64,000 nt of DNA from an uncultured Ruegeria sp. (GCF_947497005.1 NZ_CANMFF010000007.1:124001-188000), one strand, 5' to 3'; positions 1 to 9,650 are shown, counted from the stretch's first letter. The notes: generated from the letters alone by a model not told the origin. Made by a program: numbers and translations.

Positions 1-952
1 GGTTCAAATGGATATGGTCCCCATCATCCCCGTGACCGCGCCCTTCGCGAATTTCCATGGTCATTGATCGCGAGACATAGTCGCGTGGCGCGAGGTCCTT
101 GTACTGGGGCGCGTAACGCTCCATGAACCGTTCGCCTTCCGAGTTGGTCAGGTAACCGCCTTCACCACGGGCGCCTTCGGTAATCAGGCAGCCAGAACCG
201 TAGATGCCGGTCGGGTGAAACTGCACAAACTCCATATCCTGCAACGCCAGACCTGCACGGGCCACCATGCCGCCGCCATCACCTGTACATGTATGGGCCG
301 AGGTCGCGCTGAAATATGCCCGGCCGTAACCACCGGTCGCCAGCACCACCATCTTGGCGTTGAACACGTGCATGGTGCCATCGTCCAGCTTCCAGCAGAC
401 GACGCCCTGACATTGACCATCCTCGGACATGATCAGGTCAATAGCGAAATACTCGATATAGAATTCAGCGTTGTTCTTCAGCGACTGGCCATACAACGTA
501 TGCAGGATCGCATGACCCGTTCGGTCGGCGGCGGCACAGGTGCGCTGTACTGCGGGGCCTTCACCGAATTCGGTGGTGTGACCACCAAAGGGGCGCTGAT
601 AGATCTTGCCTTCCTCGGTGCGGCTGAAAGGCACACCATAATGTTCCAGCTCGTACACCGCCTTGGGTGCCTCACGTGCCAGGTATTCCATCGCGTCAGT
701 GTCGCCCAGCCAGTCCGAGCCCTTGACCGTGTCATACATGTGCCACTGCCAGTTGTCCGGGCCCATATTCGACAGCGACGCGGCGATGCCACCCTGTGCT
801 GCCACTGTATGAGAACGGGTCGGGAACACCTTGGTCACGCAGGCCGTACGTAGCCCTTGCTCTGCCATACCCAGCGTTGCCCGCAGACCGGCCCCACCGG
901 CACCAACAACGACCACGTCATATTCATGCGTTTCGTATTCGTATGCAGCCAT
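1..952 (-). CDS. sdhA: Succinate dehydrogenase flavoprotein subunit, 3' end outside window
   Basis: Catalytic subunit of complex II: it oxidises succinate to fumarate on the cytoplasmic face of the inner membrane with covalent FAD. About 317 N-terminal residues are visible. They begin [20 protein letters not shown] with the GxGxxG dinucleotide fold. SHTVAAQGG carries the FAD-attachment His (about H48), and HTTEFGEGP and TEGARGEGG are substrate-site motifs of the family. The rest, including the C-terminal Arg and Tyr, lies beyond the left edge. It follows sdhD by 18 bp in the operon sdhC-sdhD-sdhA; sdhB presumably follows outside the window. The start is the only Met before the Rossmann motif. 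Confidence 0.97.
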   Translation of the reverse strand, partial: MAAYEYETHEYDVVVVGAGGAGLRATLGMAEQGLRTACVTKVFPTRSHTVAAQGGIAASLSNMGPDNWQWHMYDTVKGSDWLGDTDAMEYLAREAPKAVYELEHYGVPFSRTEEGKIYQRPFGGHTTEFGEGPAVQRTCAAADRTGHAILHTLYGQSLKNNAEFYIEYFAIDLIMSEDGQCQGVVCWKLDDGTMHVFNAKMVVLATGGYGRAYFSATSAHTCTGDGGGMVARAGLALQDMEFVQFHPTGIYGSGCLITEGARGEGGYLTNSEGERFMERYAPQYKDLAPRDYVSRSMTMEIREGRGHGDDGDHIHLN

Positions 953-970
953 TTCTTTCAGCTCCGGGAA

Positions 971-1342
971 TTAAAGGGCAATGCGCGCGATAGCGAAGAT
1001 GCCAGCAGCAGCCGCGCCATAAGACAGGCAGGTCACCAGAATGATCAGGACCTTTTCAAGCGTACCGTGAACGTAGTCCTCCAGCATCACTTGCGCGCCG
1101 TCCGCGAAATGTTTGAAGCCAACCGCCAGCGTCAGTGCGGCCACGATGGCAGGGAAGGGCCGCGAGTAGTATTCGAGTACCACGTCAAACGGCTGACCCA
1201 GAACCGGGCCAAAGGTAAATACAAACATCGGCACAAGGATCAGCAAAGCAACTGAGCTGACTTTCATCGCCCAGAAATGGGCTGTACCGGATTTTGCCGA
1301 GCCAAGACCAGCGGCGCGTTTACGGTCGGTCAGATAACGCAT
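971..1342 (-). CDS. sdhD: Succinate dehydrogenase membrane anchor subunit
   Basis: Hydrophobic anchor of complex II that helps bind haem b and ubiquinone. The 123-residue product has three membrane segments (about residues 25-47, 57-80 and 92-118). The loop HFADGAQVMLEDYVHG matches the conserved His...Gly...Asp-Tyr-Val-His region of alphaproteobacterial SdhD. I chose the internal ATG that begins MRYLTDRKRAAGLG because GGAGG precedes it at good spacing. The longer reading would begin inside the sdhC stop region. It lies 13 bp after sdhC and 18 bp before sdhA, so the three are co-transcribed. Confidence 0.92.
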   Translation of the reverse strand: MRYLTDRKRAAGLGSAKSGTAHFWAMKVSSVALLILVPMFVFTFGPVLGQPFDVVLEYYSRPFPAIVAALTLAVGFKHFADGAQVMLEDYVHGTLEKVLIILVTCLSYGAAAAGIFAIARIAL

Positions 1343-1355
1343 GTCAGGCCTCCAA

Positions 1356-1742
1356 TCACGCGACGACGACAAGGGTCAGAAGGGTCAGGACGACTGATCC
1401 GATGACAACTGCCCAGCCCAGCTTTGTCGCTGTGGGAATGTCCAGACCAACCGCATTGTCCCAGATCAGGTGCCGCACACCGGCAAGCGTGTGATACCAG
1501 AGACCCCAAACAGACAGAGCCATTACCAGATCCCCCAGCATCGAGGTGATCACGCCATTTGCCCTGGCGAAGGCCTCGGGCGAGGTCGCTGCGGCCAGAA
1601 ACCACCAGACGATCAACAACGCCGCCAAGAGAAGGGCATTGCCGGTGATACGTGTCAGGATGGACGTGACCGACGTCAGCTGCGGACGATAGATCGACAG
1701 ATGCGGCGAAAGTGGGCGGTTGCCCCGATTTACATCGGCCAT
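1356..1742 (-). CDS. sdhC: Succinate dehydrogenase cytochrome b556 subunit
   Basis: Haem-binding membrane subunit of complex II. The 128-residue product carries the family signature RPLSPHLSIY near residue 9. S27 and R31, in SILTRITG, fall at the positions known for quinone binding in E. coli SdhC. YHTLAGVRH supplies H84, the expected haem ligand. Three membrane segments follow. The start MADVNRGNRP is preceded by AAGGAG at good spacing, and a longer in-frame reading of 24 residues lacks this signal. It is the first gene of the sdh operon and sits about 115 bp from the paired TGTGATCACA boxes, so it is the likely target of that control. Confidence 0.94.
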   Translation of the reverse strand: MADVNRGNRPLSPHLSIYRPQLTSVTSILTRITGNALLLAALLIVWWFLAAATSPEAFARANGVITSMLGDLVMALSVWGLWYHTLAGVRHLIWDNAVGLDIPTATKLGWAVVIGSVVLTLLTLVVVA

Positions 1743-1855
1743 GGCGGCTCCTTTTCGGTTGGCTACCGAACGTTTTACTGGTTTTTGCGACACTGTCACG
1801 TGCTGCGGGTGCAAAAAACACTAAATTCGGCGCAAAGTGACGGATAATTCAACTA

Positions 1856-1886
1856 TGTGATCACACAAAATATTCTTGTGATCACA
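1856..1886 (-). promoter_or_regulatory. Paired TGTGATCACA operator upstream of sdhC
   Basis: Two perfect 10-bp palindromes TGTGATCACA start at 1856 and 1877, exactly 21 bp apart (two helical turns), with an 11-bp AT-rich spacer. Read toward sdhC, a TTGAAT hexamer that could be a -35 element begins 3 bp after the proximal box. The same pair with the same spacing recurs upstream of sucC. The shape fits a GntR-type dimer site. The GntR activator AkgR, known to activate TCA genes in Rhodobacter sphaeroides, is the natural candidate, but I cannot check its motif here. Confidence 0.75.
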
Positions 1887-1933
1887 TATTATATTCTCCC
1901 TCATCAATGTTAGCGATTTCAAGGCGAAAGGTA

Positions 1934-1943
1934 TGTGATCACG
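1934..1943. promoter_or_regulatory. Third, imperfect TGTGATCACG box
   Basis: Nine of ten bases match the TGTGATCACA palindrome. It lies 57 bp beyond the second sdh box and just outside the stop codon of the VWA gene. It could be an auxiliary operator or chance. Confidence 0.4.
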
Positions 1944-1957
1944 AATCTCATAACCCG

Positions 1958-2620
1958 TTATCTAAGGCCTGCTGTTTGCTGCGTCACTTCGCGCAGCAGT
2001 TTTCTGCGAATTCTTTCCGGGTAATCGGCAAACCCGGCGGCGGAGACGACAAAGGCGCCTTCGCCCACGATGACGTTCTCAAAGAAATATGCCGTCAAGT
2101 CTGGCTCACTTTCTTCGATGGCCAGTGCATTGACGACAACGCCGCGGTCGCGCAAGGCCGCATGAATCTGCGTCGGCTCGACCCCTTCATTGGAGACACC
2201 GTCCCCTGACAGATCAATCAGACGACGCTTGCAATCGGAAACAGAATCGAAAGCGTCGAGGGTCGTATGGAGCGCCTCACCAATTGCTGTCGAAAAGTTC
2301 CGCCAGATGCGCGGGTCGGCAGCGACCTGATCGGCAAACTGGTCCAAAGCCGCAAAACTTTCGATACGGGTCCAGGGAATCGTAACCTGCTGGCGTGACG
2401 ACCCGGTCCATTGCACAAGCATCAACTGAGCTTGCCCACGCACCAGCGCCTCGGACACGATTGGATCGCGCAGACCAGCGGCCAGACCGTCCATCTGGAT
2501 GCGGAACTCGCCGCTATCGACAGAGCCAGACACATCCACCGCAAGGGCCAGCGCAAGATCGCAGGCCTGGGCTGCCGGTGCCAGACAAACGCTGGCCAGT
2601 ATCGCGCGCAGAAGATGCAT
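1958..2620 (-). CDS. DUF1194 family secreted VWA-like protein
   Basis: The 220-residue protein has an N-terminal signal peptide ending near AQAC (residue 20). This is followed at once by a von Willebrand A-type metal site, DVSGS (D29, S31, S33), and later by DLSGDGVSNEG, the second metal-binding loop. This is the layout of the DUF1194 family, which is common in Rhodobacterales. The role is unknown; VWA folds usually bind a partner protein through a divalent metal. It lies upstream of the sdh promoter on the same strand. Its stop is about 215 bp from sdhC, so it is probably a separate transcript. Confidence 0.85.
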   Translation of the reverse strand: MHLLRAILASVCLAPAAQACDLALALAVDVSGSVDSGEFRIQMDGLAAGLRDPIVSEALVRGQAQLMLVQWTGSSRQQVTIPWTRIESFAALDQFADQVAADPRIWRNFSTAIGEALHTTLDAFDSVSDCKRRLIDLSGDGVSNEGVEPTQIHAALRDRGVVVNALAIEESEPDLTAYFFENVIVGEGAFVVSAAGFADYPERIRRKLLREVTQQTAGLR

Positions 2621-2674
2621 GGTGCAAACCTAACACGGCTTGCACGCGAATGGTTCACATAACCGTCAGTTCGC

Positions 2675-3703
2675 CTATTGCGGCATGAGTGCCCAATAAT
2701 CGAGGTCCAGAAGCACGTCCGGCAAATACCGGCCCTCGTCATTCTTCAGCTCAAACGGCGCGACACCTTTGGTCGCGACCAGACGCAAACGGATCGCCCC
2801 CACACCGGGAACGCCAGTTTCCGCTTTATCCAGAACTTCGGACCAAGCCTTGATCGTGTCGCCCGCAAAACAGGGGTTAGCGTGCGCGCCACCATTCAGG
2901 CCAACGATCATCTGAACGTTTGCCAGTCCATTGAACGACAAAGTCCGCGCCATCGAGATCACGTGCCCACCATAGATCAACCTGCCTTCCGGGCGGAACG
3001 TCAGGTCGAAATGCACCTTGGCGGTGTTCTGCCACAATCGCGTGGCCAGCATATGTTCGGCCTCTTCCACGGTGACACCATCGACATGGTCGATTTTCTC
3101 GCCGATTTCATAGTCCCCCCAGCGGTGCGGTTCTCCGGCCAAGGCAAAATCGTAGTTCGAGAAATCGAGGCCTTCGGGAACGATGAGGTCCTTCGGATCG
3201 AGCGTCTTTTTCAAGCCCGGAACAACCGTCTCGGGCGCTGGCGCGTCCACATTTGCTTTGCGCACCATAACCCAGCGGACGTATTCGATGACCACTTCAT
3301 CCAATTGGTTCAAACCACGGGTACGGACCCAGACGACACCGGTTTTTCCGTTTGAGTTCTGCTTGAGACCAATCACCTCGGACACGGATCGCAGAGTATC
3401 ACCTGCGAAAACAGGCTTCAGCCATCGGCCCTCGCCGTAACCAAGATTGGCAACCGCGTTCAGTGACACATCCGGTACCGTCTTGCCGAACACCAAATGA
3501 AACGCGGCCAGATCATCAATCGGGCTTTCTGGCAAACCACAATCCCGGGCAAATTCGTCCGAGGAATACAACGCGTGACGCGCGGGATAGAGCGCGTGGT
3601 ACAAACCGCGCTCTCCTTCAGTCACCGTACGCGGCACGGCGTGTTGCAACACCTGCCCTACGGAATAATCCTCGAAAAAACGGCCCGGGTTTGTTTTTGC
3701 CAT
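2675..3703 (-). CDS. mch: Mesaconyl-C1-CoA hydratase (2-methylfumaryl-CoA hydratase), MaoC family
   Basis: Hydrates mesaconyl-C1-CoA to beta-methylmalyl-CoA in the ethylmalonyl-CoA pathway of acetyl-CoA assimilation. The 342-residue product has the double hotdog arrangement of the family: one MaoC half beginning GRFFEDYSVGQV and a second around residues 200-330 with FRPEGRLIYGGHVISMARTL. The length is typical of Mch. I chose the start MAKTNPGRFFEDY because its ATG overlaps the stop of the preceding DUF1737 gene (TAATG), a sign of translational coupling. The nearby (3S)-malyl-CoA thioesterase gene in the same operon supports the pathway assignment. Confidence 0.88.
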   Translation of the reverse strand: MAKTNPGRFFEDYSVGQVLQHAVPRTVTEGERGLYHALYPARHALYSSDEFARDCGLPESPIDDLAAFHLVFGKTVPDVSLNAVANLGYGEGRWLKPVFAGDTLRSVSEVIGLKQNSNGKTGVVWVRTRGLNQLDEVVIEYVRWVMVRKANVDAPAPETVVPGLKKTLDPKDLIVPEGLDFSNYDFALAGEPHRWGDYEIGEKIDHVDGVTVEEAEHMLATRLWQNTAKVHFDLTFRPEGRLIYGGHVISMARTLSFNGLANVQMIVGLNGGAHANPCFAGDTIKAWSEVLDKAETGVPGVGAIRLRLVATKGVAPFELKNDEGRYLPDVLLDLDYWALMPQ

Positions 3704-3909
3704 TACTGCTGTCCCAGTTTCATGTTGGGGGAATAATCGGCCTCGACCTCTTTGGTCACGGCCTGCGCACAGCGCATCACGTTGCTTGCAGAGTCGAAGG
3801 CATAGGACGGGTCTCCATACAGCTCCCATCCCTTTGCCAGCGCGTCTGACACCTTGTGGCAGAAGGCCGATGTGTCTTCCTCGGTCAACAAACGATAGAG
3901 TTTCGCCAT
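3703..3909 (-). CDS. DUF1737 domain protein
   Basis: A 68-residue protein whose core, TSAFCHKVSDALAKGWELYG, resembles the short DUF1737 domain. No catalytic function is known for that domain. Its TAA stop overlaps the mch start by one base, so it is probably translationally coupled to mch. It sits between nnrU and mch in the ethylmalonyl-CoA operon. Its constant placement suggests an accessory role, which is inference. Confidence 0.8.
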   Translation of the reverse strand: MAKLYRLLTEEDTSAFCHKVSDALAKGWELYGDPSYAFDSASNVMRCAQAVTKEVEADYSPNMKLGQQ

Positions 3910-3921
3910 TCTGTCAGGTCC

Positions 3922-4476
3922 TTATGATCCGAACGGAGACGGGCCGACCAGCCCATGGATATAACCGATAACCCCTAACAGAACGATCGAAGCAACAAAG
4001 AACATCGCATCCTTGCCATAAGTGCCGGGCTCAGTTGGGGTCCAGTCGGGTTCAGACTTGTTGATCACGATCACTTCGACCGCAGCCCATGCCAGAAGCC
4101 CGCCGAACAGAATGATCGAGGAGAGATCGCCGTTCACCAGCAAATGCGCAAAGGCCCACAGCTTGAAACCGCCCAGCATCGGATGGCGCAACTTGTTCAG
4201 CATCCGGCCTTTGGTGCCCGCGGGGCTCATCATGTAGATCGCGATCAGAACCAACAGATTATTGACGTGGATCAGGAAGGTCGGTGGCGCCCAGACATAG
4301 ATAAAGTCGGTCATGCGATAGCCGAAGATCATCAGCAGGATCGACGCGACCAACGCCAAAGCAACGGCGCCCTTGCCCCCGTTGCCCATCGCAGCGCGGC
4401 GTTCGGGCGCCACACGTTTGAACAGATGCGCCGACCACCACAGCGCCACACCCAAGATCAGAAGAACGAAGCCCAT
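3922..4476 (-). CDS. nnrU: NnrU family membrane protein
   Basis: The 184-residue protein has about five hydrophobic segments. It shows the NnrU family pattern, including a short His-containing region (LRHPMLGGFKLWAFAHLLVNGD) with HP and H residues that could bind haem or quinone. The family was named from a nitrite/NO-reduction cluster in Rhodobacter, but no denitrification gene is present here. It follows mcl2 by 6 bp and precedes the DUF1737 gene by 12 bp, so it is co-transcribed with ethylmalonyl-CoA pathway genes. Its function in this setting is unknown. Confidence 0.85.
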   Translation of the reverse strand: MGFVLLILGVALWWSAHLFKRVAPERRAAMGNGGKGAVALALVASILLMIFGYRMTDFIYVWAPPTFLIHVNNLLVLIAIYMMSPAGTKGRMLNKLRHPMLGGFKLWAFAHLLVNGDLSSIILFGGLLAWAAVEVIVINKSEPDWTPTEPGTYGKDAMFFVASIVLLGVIGYIHGLVGPSPFGS

Positions 4477-4482
4477 GCTGGC

Positions 4483-5340
4483 TTACCCCGCTTGCAAAGC
4501 TAAAATCACTTCTGCTTTTGCCAGTATTTCGCGGGCCGTTGCAACGTGCAGATTTTCAACAATCTTACCATCCACGACAGCGACACCCTGCCCTAGCGCT
4601 TCAACTTCTTCAAACGCAGTGATCTGGCGGCGCGCCAGATCGATCTCGGCCTCGGATGGCGCGTAGGCTGCATTTGTGATCTCAACCTGTGCGGGATGGA
4701 TCAGAGTCTTGCCATCAAAACCCATGTCGCGGCCTTGCGCACATTCAGCAGCCAGACCTTCGCCATCCTTGAACGCGTTATACACGCCGTCAACGATGAT
4801 CAGCCCTTCGGCCTTGGCGGCCAGCAGGCACAGACCCAGCGAGGTCATCAACGGCAGGCGGTCGGCGCGGAAGCGGGTTTGCAGCTCTTTTGCCAGATCG
4901 TTGGTGCCCATCACAAACCCGGCCATCAAAGGATGGGCAGCGATTTCAGGCGCGTTGAGCATCCCGCGCGGCGTTTCCATCATGGCCCAGATCGGCAAAT
5001 CTCCGGTGATCGCAGCCAGTGCATCTACGTCAGCCGCTGAATTCACTTTGGGCAGCAGGACAACATCGGCATCCATGTCGCGCACCGCCTCGGCATCGGC
5101 GCGACCCCATTTTGTATCCAGCCCGTTGATCCTGACGATCTTGACCCGCGCGCCATAGCCACCAGCGGCCAAGGCTGCCCTGAGCGTTTCCCGCGCATTG
5201 TCCTTTTCGTCCGCTGCAACTGCATCCTCCAGATCGAAAATGATTGCATCCACAGGCAATGTGCGAGCTTTGTCCAAGGCCCGGTCCTTCGAACCTGGGA
5301 TATAGAGGACTGAACGATAGGGGCGCTGACGAGGATCCAT
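4483..5340 (-). CDS. mcl2: (3S)-malyl-CoA thioesterase, HpcH/HpaI-CitE superfamily
   Basis: Hydrolyses (3S)-malyl-CoA to malate and CoA, the last step of the ethylmalonyl-CoA pathway. The 285-residue product begins with RPYRSVLYIPGSKDRAL, has the CitE-type metal and CoA motifs IFDLEDAV, RINGLDT and MGTNDLAKEL, and ends with GFDGKTLIHPAQ. This pattern matches the Mcl2 thioesterase of Rhodobacter better than the Mcl1 lyase, which starts with a different CQLFGPG-type segment. The ATG was chosen for its GGGAG and agreement with the family N-terminus; the longer reading adds 32 unrelated residues. It is the first gene of the mcl2-nnrU-DUF1737-mch operon. Confidence 0.88.
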   Translation of the reverse strand: MDPRQRPYRSVLYIPGSKDRALDKARTLPVDAIIFDLEDAVAADEKDNARETLRAALAAGGYGARVKIVRINGLDTKWGRADAEAVRDMDADVVLLPKVNSAADVDALAAITGDLPIWAMMETPRGMLNAPEIAAHPLMAGFVMGTNDLAKELQTRFRADRLPLMTSLGLCLLAAKAEGLIIVDGVYNAFKDGEGLAAECAQGRDMGFDGKTLIHPAQVEITNAAYAPSEAEIDLARRQITAFEEVEALGQGVAVVDGKIVENLHVATAREILAKAEVILALQAG

Positions 5341-5510
5341 GGACCACTCCCATTGAAATAAAGTTGCGCGGAATGGGGCATTTTTTGCCGGAAAGTTCAA
5401 GCGTAAAATCGCCGCACTGCAGCGAACTCGACGCAACGTGCTTTGCCTTAACTGAATTTCGGCACCCAGGCCCCACCCTGATCGGCAGAAGGTATCGAAA
5501 GGGGTACGGG

Positions 5511-5816
5511 ATGAAAAAGACAGTGTTCAAAATGACGATGAGCCTTGGAATCATGGTTCTGGCCGCCCAACATGTACAGGCCCAGGGTCAGAACTGTGCC
5601 CCGCGAAAAGATGTACTGGAGCGGTTGACCGATACTTATGGTGAAACGCGCCGGGGGTTAGGCCTGGCTCGGCAAGGCGCAGTCATGGAGCTTTTCGCGT
5701 CAAATCAAAGCGGCAGTTGGACTATCACAGTGACCCTGCCCAACGGCGTCACTTGCCTTGTGGCCTCGGGTCAGGCTTTTGAAGATGTGGCCGACGCGCT
5801 GCCGCCCAATGCCTGA
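5511..5816 (+). CDS. Small secreted protein, unknown function
   Basis: The 101-residue product starts MKKTVFKMTMSLGIMVLAAQ, a typical signal peptide with likely cleavage after VQA, and is preceded by a strong AAGGGG site. The mature part contains two cysteines (NCAPRKDVL and GVTCLVASGQ) that could form a disulfide in the periplasm. It resembles small periplasmic proteins seen in other roseobacters, but I cannot name a family. It runs divergently from mcl2, and its stop abuts that of the convergent TSUP permease. Confidence 0.75.
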   Translation: MKKTVFKMTMSLGIMVLAAQHVQAQGQNCAPRKDVLERLTDTYGETRRGLGLARQGAVMELFASNQSGSWTITVTLPNGVTCLVASGQAFEDVADALPPNA

Positions 5817-6572
5817 TCAGGTAAGCGCGTCCCAGATCAGCTTGCTGCCGGTGAGCGTCAGCAGCACATAGGCAATTCCGAAAAACAGGCGTTCGGACAG
5901 CATGAAATGTGCCCGTACGCCCAGCCACGCACCAAGAATAGCGAATGGCGTCAGCAGCAAATCGGCCCACGCCGTATGCCATGTGAACATGCCCAGATAA
6001 GCGTAGGGTACAAATTTCGCGATATTGATGACCCAGAACACCAGTACCGTGCTGGCCTGAAACTCGGTCTTAGTCAGCCGTTGTGACAGCAGGTAAACGG
6101 CGGCCGGAGGACCTCCGGCATGGCTGACGAAGCTGGTGAAGCCCGCGACCAGCCCGGCAAACAGCCCGGCTGAGGGCGGCAATCGTTTGGCAAAACCACG
6201 AACCCAGCCCTTCGTTTGTACGATATGCCAGATCACGAATCCGACAGAGATGCCGCCGATCAGCAGCCGCAAAAGATCGTCATCCGTTGCCCGGTAAAGC
6301 CACGCGCCCATCGCCACGCCCGGCACAGCGCCTAGGATCAACAGGCGTGAATCCGGCCAGCTCCACCGTTTCCAATAGGGCCCTAGCGTGGCCACATCGA
6401 TCACCATGAGGATCGGCAGCATCAGCGCCAAGGCCTGCCCGGGCTCTAGTATCAATGCCAGAATCGACGAGGACGCAAAAGCCACTCCCGAGCCGAAACC
6501 GCCCTTCGAGATACCAGCAAAGATCACCGCAGGGATCGCCACAGTAAAAAACATCAAGTTCAATTCGAACAT
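5817..6572 (-). CDS. TSUP (TauE/SafE) family membrane transporter
   Basis: The 251-residue integral membrane protein has about eight hydrophobic segments. The TSUP repeat motif appears at the N-terminus (GISKGGFGSGVAFASSS) and again near residues 140-156 (GLVAGFTSFVSHAGGPP). Members export sulfite, sulfoacetate or other organosulfonates, or import small anions. The substrate cannot be read from sequence. Alone between a small secreted protein and mdh, it has no informative partner. Confidence 0.88.
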   Translation of the reverse strand: MFELNLMFFTVAIPAVIFAGISKGGFGSGVAFASSSILALILEPGQALALMLPILMVIDVATLGPYWKRWSWPDSRLLILGAVPGVAMGAWLYRATDDDLLRLLIGGISVGFVIWHIVQTKGWVRGFAKRLPPSAGLFAGLVAGFTSFVSHAGGPPAAVYLLSQRLTKTEFQASTVLVFWVINIAKFVPYAYLGMFTWHTAWADLLLTPFAILGAWLGVRAHFMLSERLFFGIAYVLLTLTGSKLIWDALT

Positions 6573-6688
6573 GTGACGGTCCCGGTTTTAGCCTGTCTAG
6601 AAGGCCCTTTAGCGCAACCACACCCGTGCTTGCAAACGGTATGCGGTTGTATGCCACGCAGCAGAACTCTTGCTTATTACTGTTTTAG

Positions 6689-7696
<1,008 letters not shown>

Positions 7697-7720
7697 GTCA
7701 AACCATAAACTCAAAGACAA

Positions 7721-7752
7721 GGCCGGCCCATTTTTTGGGCCGGTTTTCTTTT
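7721..7752 (+). terminator. Intrinsic terminator after mdh
   Basis: An inverted repeat CCGGCCCA / TGGGCCGG (7723-7730 and 7736-7743) with a five-base T loop is followed by TTTTCTTTT. It lies 24 bp past the mdh stop and separates mdh from sucC. The rest of the 310-bp gap holds the sucC operator pair and promoter region. Confidence 0.88.
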
Positions 7753-7868
7753 GATCCAGGCTAATCCGGGTCGCCAATGTTGGCGCAAACGTCGCAAATC
7801 CTTTTTTTTGAATGTGATTTCCAGTGCCTGCACAAGTTTTTCGAATCAACGAGTAAAGCGGTAAATTT

Positions 7869-7899
7869 TGTGATCACACCCCAAAAACCTGTGATCACA
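7869..7899 (+). promoter_or_regulatory. Paired TGTGATCACA operator upstream of sucC
   Basis: Perfect palindromes TGTGATCACA begin at 7869 and 7890, again exactly 21 bp apart with an 11-bp spacer, as upstream of sdhC. The pair is about 110 bp before the sucC ATG. A TATATT hexamer at 7948-7953 could be the -10 element, with only a poor -35, as expected of an activated promoter. It is the strongest sign that sdh and suc form one regulon. Confidence 0.75.
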
Positions 7900-8006
7900 A
7901 ATGCCGAAAATCTTCGTGAAATTCCTCTCTTACGTCAAAAAACCCTTTATATTTGCCCGTTAGACCCCCCTATAACGGTTAAACGCAGTCAGACGGGACA
8001 ATTTCG

Positions 8007-9200
8007 ATGAACATTCACGAATATCAGGCCAAGGCTCTTCTTCGCAGCTATGGCGCCCCGGTCTCCGATGGTCGCGCGGTTCTGCGCGCCGAGGAAGCCA
8101 AAACCGCCGCCGGTGAACTGGACGGTCCTCTGTGGGTTGTCAAAGCTCAGATCCACGCAGGCGGACGCGGCAAGGGTTCTTTCAAAGAGGCCGACGCTGG
8201 TGAAAAGGGCGGTGTCCGTCTGACCAAGTCGGTTGAGGAAGCGGCCGAGGAAGCCAAAAAGATGCTGGGCCGTACGCTGGTCACGCATCAGACCGGCCCC
8301 GCGGGCAAGCAAGTCAACCGCATCTACATCGAAGCCGGTTCCGGCATCGAACGTGAACTGTACCTTGCCCTGCTGGTGGATCGCCAGACCAGCCGCATCT
8401 CATTCGTCTGCTCGACCGAAGGCGGAATGGACATCGAAGAGGTTGCCGCGGCAACGCCCGAGAAAATCCTGTCCTTCTCGGTCGATCCGGCAACAGGCTA
8501 TCAGCCCTATCATGGCCGCCGCATCGCCTTCTCGCTGGGCCTGGAGGGCGCGCAGGTCAAACAGTGCGTCAAACTGATGAGCCAGCTGTACGCTGCCTTC
8601 GTCGAGAAGGACATGGAGATGCTGGAAATCAACCCGCTGATCGTGTCCGACAAGGGCGACCTCAAAGTGCTGGACGCCAAAGTCGGCTTTGACGGTAACG
8701 CGGTCTACCGCCATCCGGATATTGCCGAGCTGCGCGACACGACCGAGGAAGACCCCAAGGAACTTGAAGCCTCCAAATACGACCTGAACTACATCGCGCT
8801 GGATGGTGAGATTGGTTGCATGGTCAACGGCGCCGGCCTGGCAATGGCGACCATGGACATCATCAAGCTGTATGGTGCCGAGCCTGCCAACTTTCTCGAC
8901 GTGGGCGGTGGCGCCACCAAAGAGAAAGTGACCGAGGCGTTCAAAATCATCACCTCTGACCCGCAGGTCAAAGGCATTCTGGTCAACATCTTCGGCGGCA
9001 TCATGCGCTGTGACGTCATCGCCGAGGGCGTTGTCGCCGCGGTGAAAGAGGTCGGCCTCAAGGTTCCGCTGGTCGTGCGTCTGGAAGGCACAAATGTCGA
9101 GAAAGGCAAAGAGATCATAAACACCTCGGGCCTGGACGTGATCGCTGCGGACAACCTGAAAGACGGTGCCGAGAAGATCGTGAAGGCGGTTAAGGGTTAA
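8007..9200 (+). CDS. sucC: Succinyl-CoA synthetase (ADP-forming) beta subunit
   Basis: With SucD it interconverts succinyl-CoA and succinate with nucleotide phosphorylation. The 397-residue product has the ATP-grasp start [19 protein letters not shown], the nucleotide loop GGRGKG, EINPL near residue 210 for metal binding, and the C-terminal Rossmann-like half with [15 protein letters not shown]. Length and motifs are standard. It is the first gene of the suc/lpd operon under the paired TGTGATCACA boxes. Unusually, two unrelated genes and a sucD-like fragment separate it from sucD. Confidence 0.97.
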   Translation: MNIHEYQAKALLRSYGAPVSDGRAVLRAEEAKTAAGELDGPLWVVKAQIHAGGRGKGSFKEADAGEKGGVRLTKSVEEAAEEAKKMLGRTLVTHQTGPAGKQVNRIYIEAGSGIERELYLALLVDRQTSRISFVCSTEGGMDIEEVAAATPEKILSFSVDPATGYQPYHGRRIAFSLGLEGAQVKQCVKLMSQLYAAFVEKDMEMLEINPLIVSDKGDLKVLDAKVGFDGNAVYRHPDIAELRDTTEEDPKELEASKYDLNYIALDGEIGCMVNGAGLAMATMDIIKLYGAEPANFLDVGGGATKEKVTEAFKIITSDPQVKGILVNIFGGIMRCDVIAEGVVAAVKEVGLKVPLVVRLEGTNVEKGKEIINTSGLDVIAADNLKDGAEKIVKAVKG

Positions 9201-9209
9201 CTACGCCAA

Positions 9210-9527
9210 ATGTCGAGTTCGGAAGGCATAATTGGTTGGGCGATGGAAGGGGAAATAACCCCCTTCCTTTGGACTACTATCATTGGACTTTGGGTCTGGT
9301 TGATGTTTGTTCTCGGCCATTATGCTGCCGATATCGGCGCAGATAAGAAAGATGATGTTGAATTAACAGCAGTCTTTCCTGCCACCGGCGAAGCAAAGAG
9401 CTGCAAAGTCAACAAACATGAATTGCAATCAAGCTATAGACCGCTTCGCTACGCTGCATTTTGCGTTTTCATTGGTGGCTGCATCGGCATGGCTGTAGCT
9501 GCAGTTAATGCAGGGTATTTGAACTAG
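9210..9527 (+). CDS. Small two-segment membrane protein, unknown
   Basis: The 105-residue protein has one membrane segment near residues 18-38 (FLWTTIIGLWVWLMFVLGHY) and another near residues 82-101. Between them lies a soluble loop with a short charged stretch, DIGADKKDD. No family is recognised. By hand count its coding sequence is about 46% GC over 9241-9480, against about 63% in a sucC segment, which suggests recent acquisition. It starts 9 bp after sucC without a clear ribosome site and is presumably co-transcribed. A later start at MEGEITPFLW is possible. Confidence 0.6.
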   Translation: MSSSEGIIGWAMEGEITPFLWTTIIGLWVWLMFVLGHYAADIGADKKDDVELTAVFPATGEAKSCKVNKHELQSSYRPLRYAAFCVFIGGCIGMAVAAVNAGYLN

Positions 9528-9538
9528 GAGCCGCGAAG

Positions 9539-9628
9539 ATGTCCATCCTCATCAAAAAAGAAACCGAACTAGTCCATCAAGGCTCTGTCAGTCTCAAGAC
9601 CGGATTGCCTTTGGTACTGGCCACCTGA
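9539..9628 (+). pseudogene. Probable 5' remnant of sucD (29 codons) or sucD-like leader ORF
   Basis: An ORF with an AGGAG site encodes MSILIKKETELVHQG, then diverges and stops after 29 codons. The intact SucD here starts [15 protein letters not shown], and E. coli SucD starts [15 protein letters not shown]. Over the first 16 codons the DNA matches the local sucD start at about 32 of 48 positions by my count. The similarity then ends. It lies exactly where sucD would be expected and directly before the glycosyltransferase, so it looks like a scar left when the gene was inserted. It could also now serve as a translated leader for the poorly signalled downstream ATG. Confidence 0.5.
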
Positions 9629-9650
9629 TTTGTCTGGAACATCTAACTCC

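Noticed and set aside
1856..1943. The TGTGATCACA boxes as CRP/FNR sites.
   Set aside because: CRP sites are TGTGA-N6-TCACA. These are uninterrupted 10-mers, so they fit a tighter dimer such as a GntR protein.
7965..7985. TAACGGTTA before sucC as a LacI-type (CceR) site.
   Set aside because: The palindrome has an odd centre and no match upstream of sdh; a single weak copy is not enough.
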